DNA of 64,000 bases from an uncultured Bryobacterales bacterium (GCA_951813605.1 OX638379.1:2366471-2430470), one strand, 5' to 3'; numbered from the stretch's first letter, positions 1 through 9,496 are shown. Notes: generated from the sequence alone by a model not told the origin. Program-made: numbers and translations.

Positions 1-1099
1 GCGAGTCCGGCATCGAATTGTTCGTAAACGGCTCCCGGCCGAGCTTGCCCGCCTCGTTCGGAATCGACGTGAGCGGATCGAAGATTCGGTTCCTGCCCAT
101 CACCTCGCTGAAGTCGCCGTTCCTCATCAGGTTCGTCGGGACGCCTGCGATGTTCGTGGTGCTCTGGCGTGTTCGCGTCCCCTCGTAAGAGAGGAAGAAG
201 AATGTCGAGCCGTCCTTGCGTCCGAGTGGCCCGCCCATGGTGGCCCCAAACATGTTCCGCCGAAGCGGTGTCTTGTCACCGGTGTTGAAGAAATTCCTAG
301 CGTCTAGGGCGTCGTTTCGCAGAAACCAGAACGCTGATCCGTGGAACTCGTTGGTGCCGGACTTGTAGCCCATGTTCAACGTCCCGCCCGTTCTTCCGAA
401 GCGAGCGTCTGGCGCGGATGTCTCCACGCGGTATTGCTCGAGCGCTTCGATTTCCGGGAACACCATCACGCCCTGGCCTTGATGGTTGCTGTTGTTCTGG
501 AGGCCGTCGACCACGAAGTTGTTGTCCACCAAGGTCCCGCCGTTCACGCTCGACACCGTGCTGCCTCGAATCTGCGACAGCGGCAGGCCCGAGTTATGGG
601 GTTGGGCCAGGACGACTCCGGCGCTGTAGCGCATCAGATCCACGAAGTTGCGCGAGATGTTCGGGAGTTCCTTGACCTCCTGCTCGGAGCGCAAGGTGCT
701 CAACGTGGCGGTCTCGGTCTGCAGGACCGTCCCGACGGCTTCGACATCGATCGATTCGGCCACGGCGCCGACTTCGAGTTAGAAGTCGACCGCGATTCTT
801 TCGGACAGGTTCAGGGCGACTTCCTTCGCTACCGTACGAAAGCCCTCGCTGGAAACCGTGATTCGGTAGGGGCCCGGCGGAAGCGGCGGGGAAACATACA
901 GCCCGGACGCATTTGTCTCCCGAGTCAGCCGGTAGTTCGTGGCGGTGTTGAGGACCTCTACGTTCGCGCCCGGAATGACAGCTCCCGTGCCGTCGGAAAC
1001 TGTGCCGCTCAGTACGCCCGTGTCGACTTCCGCAATCAGCGTGGCGCTGCAAGAAAGCAGCGTGATAAAAATCAGATTCAATCGCGTGTTGTGGTGCAT
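1..1099 (-). pseudogene. Oar-type TonB-dependent receptor, 5' part, interrupted by an in-frame TAA
   Basis: The ATG at 1099 follows an AGGAGGGA ribosome site. The product starts with a signal peptide (MHHNTRLNLIFITLLSCSAT) and a CarboxypepD_reg domain (residues about 25-95, with GVLSGTVSDGTGAVIPGA), the N-terminal layout of acidobacterial Oar-like outer-membrane receptors. At 779-781 a TAA follows residue 106 (..RIAVDF). Reading on in the same frame gives LEVGAVAESIDVEAVG, then plug motifs (LPNISRNFVDLM, GTNEFHGSAFWFLRND, FGATMGGPLG), open to the window edge with no further stop. The stop therefore replaces one residue, most simply CAA to TAA, and there is no frameshift. The gene is a recent pseudogene, a sequencing error, or a read-through case. 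Its C-terminal barrel lies outside the window. The family assignment is firm; the state of the gene is not. Confidence 0.85.
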
Positions 1100-1505
1100 C
1101 TCATTCCCTCCTGGGGCGCCCGGATCCAATCCGTGTCAGCGGCCGGGATTCGATGAGTGCAACCCAAAGCTTCGAGCCGTGAACGTAATGGCAGGGTGCC
1201 CTTCCGCCAGTTAGGCAGGCGGCCATTTCTGGTGCTCGCATCGTATACCCGCCGGGACTGCTCGTCAACGCTTGTTCCGCCAATTCGGCTATAGACATGC
1301 CCTATGATCTGCGCTACGGGGTGTTCCGTTAGGCTCCGAAGTGCTCGACCCAGTTGACAGGTCGCCAGAAGCACCTGGGATATCAGTCCAGACTCACCTA
1401 TGCCTCGCGCTTCTCCGTCCGGTTCCCTTGGCCAGGATTGTCTATAAGCCCCGGGGAAACACCCCGGAACCACCGTGCACCCCGCGCAGGTCACCCCGAC
1501 CCCAT
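1100..1505. other. Intergenic stretch with no recognisable gene
   Basis: About 400 bases between the start of the interrupted receptor gene and the IS256-like remnant. Open frames here overlap on both strands and none encodes a recognisable family. Presumably it holds the receptor promoter (reading leftward) plus decayed sequence. I see no tRNA or clear repeat. Confidence 0.5.
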
Positions 1506-1797
1506 TTACACCGCCTTGTTCCGCACCGGGCCCTCCTCGCGAAGCTTCACCCGCAGCTCGTCGCAAGACACGATGGCGGACACCTCGTCCAACGCCCGGG
1601 ACTGCCATTCCAGAATCTCGGCGTGCACCGCGTCGGTCACCTTGGAAATCAACTCCGCCGAGACCGAGACCCTGTACAGCTCCTCGGCATGCCCGCTATC
1701 TCTCGCGCGTGCCCAAGCCACGCGCATACATCGAAATCACTTTGCCGTCAAGACCTGGCAGGCGCCGGCAATACTTCTCCACTAGACGCGGGAAGAG
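1506..1797 (-). pseudogene. IS256-family (mutator type) transposase remnant, frameshifted
   Basis: Two frames on the minus strand together resemble the central part of IS256 transposases. The first gives LVEKYCRRLPGLDGKVISMY then ARGLGTRE, matching the family segment ending in MYARGMTTRE. After a frameshift near 1700 the adjacent frame gives HAEELYRVSVSAELISKVTD and then EWQSRALDEVSAIV and VRNKAV, matching the stretch that leads into the DDE catalytic core. A stop follows at 1506 and no convincing similarity continues. Both the N-terminal third and the C-terminal catalytic part are missing, so this is a non-functional insertion-sequence fossil. Confidence 0.75.
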
Positions 1798-1848
1798 CGG
1801 CCGCTCGCTTTGCTGGACAAGGGTTCCTAACTGCAGGGCGCAGGGGCA

Positions 1849-2448
1849 GTGCAGCCGCGGCCGGCCCAAGTGGTCGTCCCCCAAAGGGTCTTGGTGACGG
1901 GACGGGTCTGCGCGATCCGCAAGACGGAAGATGCGATCGGGATCGCGCAGGAGGGCATCCGCAAGCACGCTTCGCGCAAGGGCCGGCGGGTGCCGCCTCG
2001 AACTCTGAAGTTTGCACGATTCGTGATCGACTTCACAACATTCCCGGCCGCTCAATTCCCTGGCCCAGACGTCCTGGAGTGGTGCCGCCCGCGGTGGCAG
2101 GTCGAGCTGGTGTCCAAGCGGTTCAGGTCGCTGGCGCAGCCGGGGCACTTGCCCAAGCAGGACGACGACAGCGCCAAGGTCTGGCTGTGCGAGAAGCAGC
2201 TCGGGACGCCGCTGGTGGAGAAGCTGATCGGCCACGCGACCGCCGTTTCCCCCTGGGATCCCGCTTGCCGGCACCGTCGTCCGCACGGCGCCCGGCGTGA
2301 CTTGAAGTTCCAGGTGCATCAAGTCACGCGCGCCATCGATCCCAGGTTTCTGCTGAGTCGGCTGATCGCCGAAAAAAACGAGATCTCCGAGGAGCTAGCT
2401 AACCCGCCTCGACTTCGCTTGGCCCAGTTAGGGTCATATTTCAATTAA
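1849..2448 (+). pseudogene. IS4-family transposase, C-terminal remnant
   Basis: One open frame of about 200 codons matches the C-terminal half of IS4-type transposases: VCAIRKTEDAIGIAQ, then RTLKFARFVIDFTTFP, then WCRPRWQVELVSKRF, LAQPGHLPKQDDDSAKVWL and LVEKLIGHATAVSPW. The family signature Y-(2)-R-(3)-E-(6)-K is visible but damaged: the tyrosine is Cys and the lysine is Arg, while R and E remain. The N-terminal half, with the first catalytic aspartates, is absent because the IS256-like remnant abuts it. The fragment runs to a plausible natural C terminus. It is inactive and marks an old insertion hotspot. Confidence 0.72.
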
Positions 2449-2484
2449 TCGCAAACCAGTTAACGCAAATTGTCCGGAGCCCCC

Positions 2485-3942
2485 TCATCCCGCCGGGTAG
2501 TCCTCCCCCTGGTCGCTTAGCGAGCAAGATTCATCCCATTCCTTGAGTTCGCTTTTCATCGAGGCAGCCAGTTCGGGCAGGTCCGCGACAAGATTGTGCC
2601 GCTCTCCAGGGTCGGCCGCCAAGTCGAATAGCATGTCATCCGCGATGCGGTCCTCGTCGAGATGCGAAAGGAACTTGTAGCGATCGCCGATCAGGGCATG
2701 GTCCGGCGATCCCAGTCTGCTCTGCATCCCCCTCTCGCCGCCATCCGGGCACTGGAATGCGATGCGCTTCCCGCGTCTCCGCATGTCGCCGTCGACGAGG
2801 GGCAACAGGCTGATCCCGTCAAGAGGGCGGTCGTCGGCAGGCACGTCCAAGCCCAGCGCGGACGCCACGGTTGGGAAGTAGTCGCTCGTCGAGCAGGGCA
2901 CGGCCGTCGACCTGCCCCCCTCCACCCGGCCCGGCCATTCCAGGATCCCCGGCACCCGGACGCCCCCTTCGAACAGGCTCCGCTTGCGTCCGCGAAGGCC
3001 TCCGCTCGAGCCGCGATTGTTGCGGGCCTGCGGCGTCCGGCCTTCGGGCCCGTTGTCGCTGCAATACCAGAGCATTGTGTCGCCGGCCACGCCCAGTTGC
3101 CTTAGCTCTGACCGGAGTCTCCCGACTTGCTCGTCGAGGGCGGTTATGCAGCCGTAGTAATGCTGCTCTCCCTCGCTGAAATCCGAGTACATTGCCCTAT
3201 GCTCCGGGCCGGCCAGGACAGGGCTATGAGGCGTGTGGAACCAGATCACCGCGAGAAATGGCTTTGATTCCGCAACTGCCCTGCGAATGAACGGGATGGC
3301 CCGGTCCATGATCACTCGCGAGTCGTCGCCCGCCAGATTCTCCGTAGCGTGCATTCCGGGCCCCGTCCAATACTTCGAAGGGAACGCTTGATTGACCATG
3401 GGATCCCATGTCGGCATCTGCACCTCGGCCGAGAACGACTCATCGAAACCATGCTCCCAAGGAGGTGCGTAGTGCGCCGGCCTCCTGCCGCCCCTGCGTC
3501 CGTCCTCCTGGTCGTTCGTCAGCGTCCCCAGATGCCACTTTCCGAAGTGCCCCGTCGTGTATCCGCGCTCCTTGAGCAGCTCCGCCAGCGTGATCTCCTG
3601 GTCTCTGACGTGACCGGCGTTCGCGGTCGGAATTCCATAACGGTACGGATGCCGTCCCGTCAGCGCGCTGCCGCGAGTCGGAGAGCAGACCGGCGCGCCG
3701 GAATAGAAGCGGTCGAATCGCAAGCCGGCCTCGCTCATCGCGTCGAGGTGCGGGGTCTTGAGGTAAGGATGGCCGTTGTAACCCGTATCGCCCCACCCTT
3801 GGTCATCCGCCATGCAGAGGACGACGTTCGGCGTGCTGGATGCACTCCCGCCTGTCCCGGACCGCCTGCAGGAGGCAATGGGAATCGCGGTCACCGCCAT
3901 CGAAAACGCTAGAAAATCGCGCCGATCGAACCTTTCAGCCAT
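2485..3942 (-). CDS. Exported sulfatase (formylglycine type), Tat lipoprotein signal
   Basis: 485 aa arylsulfatase-family hydrolase (alkaline-phosphatase superfamily) that cleaves sulfate esters. The active-site motif C86-S-P88-T-R90 within the CSPTRGSALTGR block is the substrate for formylglycine conversion. Metal and sulfate-site motifs ADDQGWGDTGYNG (about 45-57), GKWHLG and CSDNGPEGR are present. The N terminus has a twin-arginine motif (RRDFLAF) followed by a lipobox-like IASC at residue 25, so the protein is probably Tat-exported and lipid-anchored. The ATG at 3942 was chosen for the G-rich AGGGGGGAAGA just upstream. It lies 59 bases downstream of the PQQ-propeller gene on the same strand, probably in one operon. 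The natural substrate cannot be read from sequence. Confidence 0.9.
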   Translation of the reverse strand: MAERFDRRDFLAFSMAVTAIPIASCRRSGTGGSASSTPNVVLCMADDQGWGDTGYNGHPYLKTPHLDAMSEAGLRFDRFYSGAPVCSPTRGSALTGRHPYRYGIPTANAGHVRDQEITLAELLKERGYTTGHFGKWHLGTLTNDQEDGRRGGRRPAHYAPPWEHGFDESFSAEVQMPTWDPMVNQAFPSKYWTGPGMHATENLAGDDSRVIMDRAIPFIRRAVAESKPFLAVIWFHTPHSPVLAGPEHRAMYSDFSEGEQHYYGCITALDEQVGRLRSELRQLGVAGDTMLWYCSDNGPEGRTPQARNNRGSSGGLRGRKRSLFEGGVRVPGILEWPGRVEGGRSTAVPCSTSDYFPTVASALGLDVPADDRPLDGISLLPLVDGDMRRRGKRIAFQCPDGGERGMQSRLGSPDHALIGDRYKFLSHLDEDRIADDMLFDLAADPGERHNLVADLPELAASMKSELKEWDESCSLSDQGEDYPAG

Positions 3943-4001
3943 TCTTCCCCCCTGACCTGCTGATTCTTCAGTCCAAGATCGCGGCAAACAAGTCCCCGAA
4001 C

Positions 4002-5465
4002 TCATGGAGCTTGCTCGGCCAGCAACCGCAAGCCATCGGTTCCGGACGCGATGCGACCCTGTTCGCCGAAGCAGTAGAGCCGGCTTGCGGTCCGGATGTA
4101 GAGGCATCCAGCACCTATTGCGGGCGTCGCGTACACGTCTTCGCCTAGGTCGTTGGTCCGCAAGACCTTCCAGTCGGCGCCAGCTTCGATCACGACTGCC
4201 TTGCCGGCGTCGCTGATCATGTACACCTTGCCATCGCCAGCCACCGGAGATGCATAGTAGCCTTCGAGCGCGTCGCGCAAACGCCCCTGCTTAAGCACCT
4301 GGCCGCTGGCCGGGTCCAGGGTCGTCACGATGCCGCCGTTGCGGACGAGATAGAGAACTCCGCGATAAAGGACTGGCGACGGCACTTCCGGCAAAGACTT
4401 CTGATGCCGCCACAGCATGTGCGACTGCGTCACGTCGCCGCGTCCGCCTAGCCTTATTGCCATGCAGGCGTTCTCCGAAACCCTCCGCGCCCGGTAATGC
4501 GCCCAATCCCGCGCGTTCATCGTCCCGTTCTTGTTCCGGTCGTGCATTTCCCAGCTGCCGGGCAGCCAGCCTTCGGGAATCTCCTGCTTGGTGAGCTCGG
4601 AGTCGCCATTGGTGTCAAAGCGCTGCCGCATCTCCTCGAACGACGGCAGTTCCAAGCGCGCGGCGGCTTCGCCTCCGATAGCCCACCCGCTGAAGAAAAG
4701 GCGGTCACCGCCAATGACCGGCCCCGACTTGACCTGGTAGGTCAGCCCATCCAAACGCCAGATCTCCTTCCCCTGGGGCGAGTAGCTTGTCATTCGGTAC
4801 GAACCGGGCACGATGATCTCGATGCCCCCTTCGCCAGGGTCGAAGACCACGGGCGTCGAGAAGCCATGGACAAAGTCCGTGCGGGATCGCTTCCATAGAA
4901 TCTCTCCGTTGGCGGGATCGAGCGCGAGCATGTACGCGTCCAAGTCCTGGTCGCAAACGAGGATGAGCTTGCCGTCCGCGAGGATCGGCGAGCTGCCCAT
5001 CCCGTGAAAGTTCGTGAACGGTCCCAGCGGCAGAGTCCAACGCTCGTCACCTTCGGGACCGTATGCGACGAGCCCGTAGCCGCCGAAGAAGGCATAGACA
5101 TTCGTGCCGTCTGTGACGGGAGTCGAAGAAGCCTCGTTGTTCAACCGGTGCATGCTCTCCAGCCGTCGCGATGGCGCTGCCCGTCGCCAGATTTCGCGCC
5201 CTGTGCGGCGGTCAAGCGCCAGCGTGAGCAGCTTGTCGCCCTCGTGCGCAGTGAGGAACAGCCGGTGCTCCGTAAGGACGGGCGAGGACTTGCCCGGTGG
5301 CAAATCGGTTTCCCAGAGGACGTTGGTGCCCGGACCGAAAACCACAGGAAGCGGGCCGGCTTCAGTGACTCCGCTGCCGTTCGGGCCGCGGAATCGCGTC
5401 CAGTCGGACGCGGCCAGCAAGCTCGAAGCCAGCAGCGCGGCCGGGACCAGCTTCATCAACTGCAT
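4002..5465 (-). CDS. PQQ-like beta-propeller protein with an inserted EF-hand pair
   Basis: 487 aa exported protein with PQQ/BamB-type propeller blades: repeated W-x-T/R with LDPANGEILW, LALDRRTGREIW and TLDPASGQVL strands. A short signal peptide (KLVPAALLASSLLAASDW) leads into it. Inserted between blades are two EF-hand-like loops, D284-T-N-G-D-S-E-L-T-K-Q-E and D309-R-N-K-N-G-T-M-N-A-R-D, spaced like a calcium-binding pair. Such PQQ-EF-hand proteins are common beside sulfatases in Planctomycetes and Acidobacteria, but their function is uncharacterised; a periplasmic scaffold or quinoprotein dehydrogenase are both possible. No strong ribosome site precedes the ATG at 5465; a second in-frame ATG lies at 5456. 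It is the first gene of a likely pair with the sulfatase at 2485. Confidence 0.85.
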   Translation of the reverse strand: MQLMKLVPAALLASSLLAASDWTRFRGPNGSGVTEAGPLPVVFGPGTNVLWETDLPPGKSSPVLTEHRLFLTAHEGDKLLTLALDRRTGREIWRRAAPSRRLESMHRLNNEASSTPVTDGTNVYAFFGGYGLVAYGPEGDERWTLPLGPFTNFHGMGSSPILADGKLILVCDQDLDAYMLALDPANGEILWKRSRTDFVHGFSTPVVFDPGEGGIEIIVPGSYRMTSYSPQGKEIWRLDGLTYQVKSGPVIGGDRLFFSGWAIGGEAAARLELPSFEEMRQRFDTNGDSELTKQEIPEGWLPGSWEMHDRNKNGTMNARDWAHYRARRVSENACMAIRLGGRGDVTQSHMLWRHQKSLPEVPSPVLYRGVLYLVRNGGIVTTLDPASGQVLKQGRLRDALEGYYASPVAGDGKVYMISDAGKAVVIEAGADWKVLRTNDLGEDVYATPAIGAGCLYIRTASRLYCFGEQGRIASGTDGLRLLAEQAP

Positions 5466-5831
5466 CGCTAACGAGTATAGTGACCGCCATTGCACCGGGA
5501 CCGCACCGTCGGAAACACAGACGCCGTTCGCGAGGCTCCTCGCTCGGTCAGCCCGACCCGGGATTGGGCCGGAAAGCCGAGAGCAGCGGTGAGGATCGCC
5601 TCCGCCCGCACCGCAATGGAATGCCCCCGGCGAATACGACGGACTCGGCTCGATTCTCCGGGGGTCCGCGTCTCGAATGGAATTCCGATCGGGCACGCTG
5701 GCCCATAGCCGGACCGGCCGGCGCGACCAGCAGGCGCCATCGCATTCCGGCTACGCTTCGCATTGCCTCAAGCCCCTGTCGCGATTCGGGCCGCTTTGGC
5801 GTAACTGTCGATTGTCGCTACGATTATTCGA
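5466..5831. other. Divergent intergenic region (PQQ propeller / DUF1592 cytochrome)
   Basis: About 365 bases separate the leftward sulfatase/propeller pair from the rightward cytochrome cassette, so promoters for both must lie here. On the minus strand a TATACT at 5479-5474 sits only 8 bases before the ATG at 5465, which could give an almost leaderless transcript, but no good -35 box is visible. No gene is supported in this stretch. Confidence 0.4.
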
Positions 5832-8141
5832 GTGGCACGGGCATCTTGGGTTGCGACCTTGGCGGCGTTTGTCGCCGTCTCAACAGCCCTGCCGTCGTTG
5901 GCGGCGCAAGCCGGTGCACCGAAGACACTGCCGGCACAATACTGTGTGACCTGCCATAACGACAGCAGCCGGACGGCCGGCATTTCACTGCAAGGGCTGA
6001 ACCCTTCCGAAGCGCATGCCCAGCCGGCGATTTGGGAAAAGGTGCTTCGGAAGGTCGGCTCGGGCGAAATGCCTCCCGCGGACCTGCCCGCGCCGGACCC
6101 GGCTGCCCGCGCTGAATTTGTCAAAGCCCTGGAAAATGCGCTGGACTCGGCAGCGGCCGCCAGCCCGAATCCGGGACGCCCGCCCGCGCATCGACTGAAC
6201 CGAGCCGAGTACTCGAACGCCGTACGGGATCTGCTGGACTTGGACCTCGACATCGCCGCCATGCTGCCGGGCGATGATTCAGGGTACGGATTCGACAACA
6301 TAGCCGACGTACTATCGCTTTCACCCGCCCTGCTCGATCGATACATGTTCGCAGCCCGCCGGATCAGCCGCCTAGCGATTGGCACAGGGTCTTTCAAGCC
6401 GCAGAAAGACATTTTCGTCAGGAATCGGGAGACCGGCTTCCGCGAGGCCGGTCACGCCCCGGCCTCGCGGCAAGACCTGCCCTTTGGCGCGGCCGACGGC
6501 GCCGCGATTCGCTACTACTTCCCCTTTTCGGGCAACTACACAATTGCCGCGGCGCTCGACCAAGGCGACAGCCGCTCCGATTACGAATACCGCGAAGTGA
6601 GGCGAAGTGTCGAGGCGGGCATGCACACGGTCACAATGGCGCTGCTGGGCGAATTCTCGCGACCCGAGGCATCGCGCCCCGGCGACGTTAGCGCTGTCAA
6701 GCGGCCGCACCCTCCGCTCGATATCAGGCTGGACGGCAAGCGAGTGGAACTGACCGACTTGCCGGACGTCTCAACCCCCTACAAGATCCGCTGGATTTCC
6801 ATCGAGGGGCCTTTCGACCCTCAGGGGCCGGGCGACACCCCGAGCCGTCGCAAGATTCTCTCGTGCCGTCCGGCCAGCGCCGCGGAGGAGCGTCCTTGCG
6901 CGGAGCGGATCCTCGCCCGGCTGGCCCGCCGCGCTTACCGTCGACCAATCGCTTCCGATGACCTTTCGGCACTGATGGCGATGTACGAGAAAGGCAGCGA
7001 GTGGGGAGGCTTCGAGAGAGGCATCGAGCAGGCGGTACGAGCTTTGCTGGTATCGCCAAGCTTCCTATTCCGGATCGAAAGGGATCCCGACGGGGCGAAA
7101 CCGGGCTCGGTCTTCCCCGTCAGCGACATCGAACTCGCGTCCCGGCTTTCGTTTTTCTTGTGGAGCAGCTTGCCGGACGACGAATTGATGGCATCGGCCG
7201 AGCAAGGACTCTTGAGCGATCCGGAGGAACTGGAGCGACAGGCGCGGAGAATGCTCCAAGACCTTCGCGCGCGCGCATTGGTAGAAAACTTTGCGGGACA
7301 GTGGCTCGAGTTGCGCAAGGTCGCCAGCGCCAAGCCGGACGAGCTGCTGTTCCCTTCCTTCAACGCCGACCTGCGGTTCGCCATGCGGCGAGAGACTGAA
7401 CTCTTTTTCTGGGACATCCTGAGGAACGACCGCAGCGTCCTCGACCTGCTGGACTCGGATCGCACTTTCCTGAACGAAAGGCTCGCCGAGCATTACGGAC
7501 TGCCGGGCGTCCACGGCCCCCAGTTCCGCGAGGTGCATCTAGCGGACTCCCGGCGGGGCGGCCTGCTAGGGCAAGGCAGCATACTGACGGTCACCTCGTA
7601 CCCGAACCGCACTTCGGTCGTGATTCGCGGCAAGTGGGTCTTGGAGAACCTGTTCGGCATGCCCCCGCCACCCCCGCCCCCGGACATCCCCGAGCTGGAG
7701 GAATCGGCGCCGGAAGAGAAGAAGCTGCCGCTACGCGAACTGATGGCGCTGCATAGCCGAAGCCCGACCTGCGCTAGCTGCCATGTCCGAATGGATCCGA
7801 TCGGCTTCGCATTGGAAAACTACGACGCGATCGGGCGATGGCGCAAGATGGACGGCGACGTCCCGATTGACCCCTCCGGCAGCTTGCCGGGCGGAGTGAC
7901 CTTCGAAGGACCCTCGGAGTTGAAACGCGTGTTCAAGACGTCCTTTCGTGACGCGTTCGTGAAGACTGTTGCGGAAAAACTTCTTACGTACGCCCTTGGA
8001 AGAGGCCTGGAGTATTACGATAGACCTACAGTACGGGGGATCGCTCGCGAGGCCGAGCGGTCGCAGTTTCGCTTGGCGAACATGGTCGTAAGCGTAACGA
8101 AGAGCATGCCGTTTCAGATGAGGAGGATTCCGGAACAATGA
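5832..8141 (+). CDS. DUF1587/1592/1588/1585 exported cytochrome-like protein
   Basis: 769 aa protein of the planctomycete-cytochrome type. A Sec signal peptide (residues 1-26, ending AQA) is followed by a c-type haem site C38-V-T-C41-H (YCVTCHND). Then come DUF1587 (about 115-185, HRLNRAEYSNAVRDLLDLD), DUF1595 and DUF1592 (central, SRLSFFLWSSLPDDEL), DUF1588 (RTSVVIRGKWVLENLFG, with a second cysteine motif CASCHVRMDPIGFALE) and DUF1585 at the C terminus. A proline run (PPPPPPP) separates domains near residue 615. The start is GTG at 5832; no strong ribosome site is seen. Its stop overlaps the DUF1552 start as ATGA, so the two are translationally coupled. The family is linked to exported electron transfer; the reaction is unknown. 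Confidence 0.9.
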   Translation: MARASWVATLAAFVAVSTALPSLAAQAGAPKTLPAQYCVTCHNDSSRTAGISLQGLNPSEAHAQPAIWEKVLRKVGSGEMPPADLPAPDPAARAEFVKALENALDSAAAASPNPGRPPAHRLNRAEYSNAVRDLLDLDLDIAAMLPGDDSGYGFDNIADVLSLSPALLDRYMFAARRISRLAIGTGSFKPQKDIFVRNRETGFREAGHAPASRQDLPFGAADGAAIRYYFPFSGNYTIAAALDQGDSRSDYEYREVRRSVEAGMHTVTMALLGEFSRPEASRPGDVSAVKRPHPPLDIRLDGKRVELTDLPDVSTPYKIRWISIEGPFDPQGPGDTPSRRKILSCRPASAAEERPCAERILARLARRAYRRPIASDDLSALMAMYEKGSEWGGFERGIEQAVRALLVSPSFLFRIERDPDGAKPGSVFPVSDIELASRLSFFLWSSLPDDELMASAEQGLLSDPEELERQARRMLQDLRARALVENFAGQWLELRKVASAKPDELLFPSFNADLRFAMRRETELFFWDILRNDRSVLDLLDSDRTFLNERLAEHYGLPGVHGPQFREVHLADSRRGGLLGQGSILTVTSYPNRTSVVIRGKWVLENLFGMPPPPPPPDIPELEESAPEEKKLPLRELMALHSRSPTCASCHVRMDPIGFALENYDAIGRWRKMDGDVPIDPSGSLPGGVTFEGPSELKRVFKTSFRDAFVKTVAEKLLTYALGRGLEYYDRPTVRGIAREAERSQFRLANMVVSVTKSMPFQMRRIPEQ

Positions 8142-9496
8142 TCGTCACCGGAAAATCGCTATCCCGCCGGAAGGTGCTGCGCGGCTTGGGGGTGACGGTC
8201 GCGCTGCCCTTCATGGATGCGATGGTGCCCGCGCTGCGGGCGGCAAGAACGGGTCCGGCCAGTCCGTCACTGCGCATGGGGTTCATCTACGTACCGAATG
8301 GAATCATGGACCTGAAGGGGGAGTGGACTCCTGCGGGCGAGGGGACTGACTACGAATTCAGCGAGATCACCAAGGGCTTCGAGCCATATCGGCAGCACGT
8401 GACTGTGCTGAGCGGCTTGGCGCATGTCAACGGCCGACCGGGCGGGGACGGCGCGGGCGACCACGCGAGGGCGGGCGCGACGTTCCTTACCGGGGCGCGT
8501 CCGGTCAAGACGGAAGGGCTTGGCATTCGGGCCGGGGTGTCGGCCGACCAGATTGCCGCGCGCGAACTGGGCAAGCGCACGCAGTTCGGCTCGCTCGAGG
8601 TCGGCATCGAAGAGCCGAGCGTCGCGGGCGGCTGCGACTCCGGATACAGCTGCGCCTACACCAACACGATCTCGTGGCGCACGCCCACGACTCCGAACCC
8701 CGTGGAAGACAATCCGCGGCGTCTGTTCGAGCGCCTGTTCGGCGACGGCGAGAGCACAGACTCAGCGGAGCGGCTGGCACGCCTGCGCGAGCAGCGGACA
8801 ATCCTCGATTTCGTGCGCGAGGATCTGTCGCGCCTGCGAGCCGGTCTCGGGTCGGAAGACCGTCGCAAGCTGGAAGAATACCTACACTCGATCCGGGACT
8901 TGGAGCGGCGCATCGACAGGGCCGAGGCGCAGAGCGACAGGCAACTTCCCAAGGTCGACCGCCCCGGCGGCGTGCCCGACAATTTCACTGCGCACGCCAA
9001 GCTGATGATCGATCTGCAGGTGCTTGCGTTCCAGGCCGACCTCACAAGAGTCACGACCTTCATGATGGGCCGCGAAGGCACATGGCGGAGCTACCCGGGC
9101 ATCGGCGTGCCGGACGCCCATCACGCGATGACCCATCATTCGCACGATCCCGAGAAGATCGCGAAGGTGATCCTCATCAACAAGCACCACGTGTCGATGT
9201 TTGCGTACATGCTCGAGAAGATGCGGTCGATTCCGGACGGCGACGGCAGCCTGCTGGACCATTCGATGCTGGTTTACGGCAGCTCGATCTCCGACGGTAA
9301 CCAGCACTTGCACCACGACCTGCCGGTCGTGCTAGCAGGGGGCGGTGCCGGACGGCTGCGTAGCGGAAGGCACCTGCGCTACCCGCGCGAGACCCCCATG
9401 AGCAACCTGCTGCTGAGCATGCTCGACCTAGCCGGCGCGCCCACGGAACAGCTCGGCGACAGCACAGGCAGGCTCGAAGGGCTCACGCAAGCCTAG
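8138..9496 (+). CDS. DUF1552 family protein, Tat-exported
   Basis: 452 aa DUF1552 protein. The N terminus carries a twin-arginine signal (SRRKVLRGLG) and a hydrophobic stretch ending near residue 40, so it is exported folded, as expected for a metalloprotein. Conserved family stretches are visible: MGFIYVPNGIMD, HARAGATFLTG, YTNTISWRTPTTPNP, VTTFMMGREGTWRSYPGIG and SLLDHSMLVYGSSISDGNQH. His/Asp-rich motifs (DAHHAMTHHSHD) could bind metal. The start codon overlaps the stop of the upstream DUF1592 gene, and only 6 bases separate it from the ankyrin gene. DUF1552 and DUF1592 genes are a recurrent pair in Acidobacteria, Planctomycetes and Verrucomicrobia, with no demonstrated biochemistry known to me. 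Confidence 0.9.
   Translation: MIVTGKSLSRRKVLRGLGVTVALPFMDAMVPALRAARTGPASPSLRMGFIYVPNGIMDLKGEWTPAGEGTDYEFSEITKGFEPYRQHVTVLSGLAHVNGRPGGDGAGDHARAGATFLTGARPVKTEGLGIRAGVSADQIAARELGKRTQFGSLEVGIEEPSVAGGCDSGYSCAYTNTISWRTPTTPNPVEDNPRRLFERLFGDGESTDSAERLARLREQRTILDFVREDLSRLRAGLGSEDRRKLEEYLHSIRDLERRIDRAEAQSDRQLPKVDRPGGVPDNFTAHAKLMIDLQVLAFQADLTRVTTFMMGREGTWRSYPGIGVPDAHHAMTHHSHDPEKIAKVILINKHHVSMFAYMLEKMRSIPDGDGSLLDHSMLVYGSSISDGNQHLHHDLPVVLAGGGAGRLRSGRHLRYPRETPMSNLLLSMLDLAGAPTEQLGDSTGRLEGLTQA

Noticed and set aside
5474..5479. TATACT box on the minus strand just before the PQQ-propeller ATG
   Set aside because: The hexamer is good but no -35 box is at 16-18 bases and it would leave almost no leader; chance is likely.
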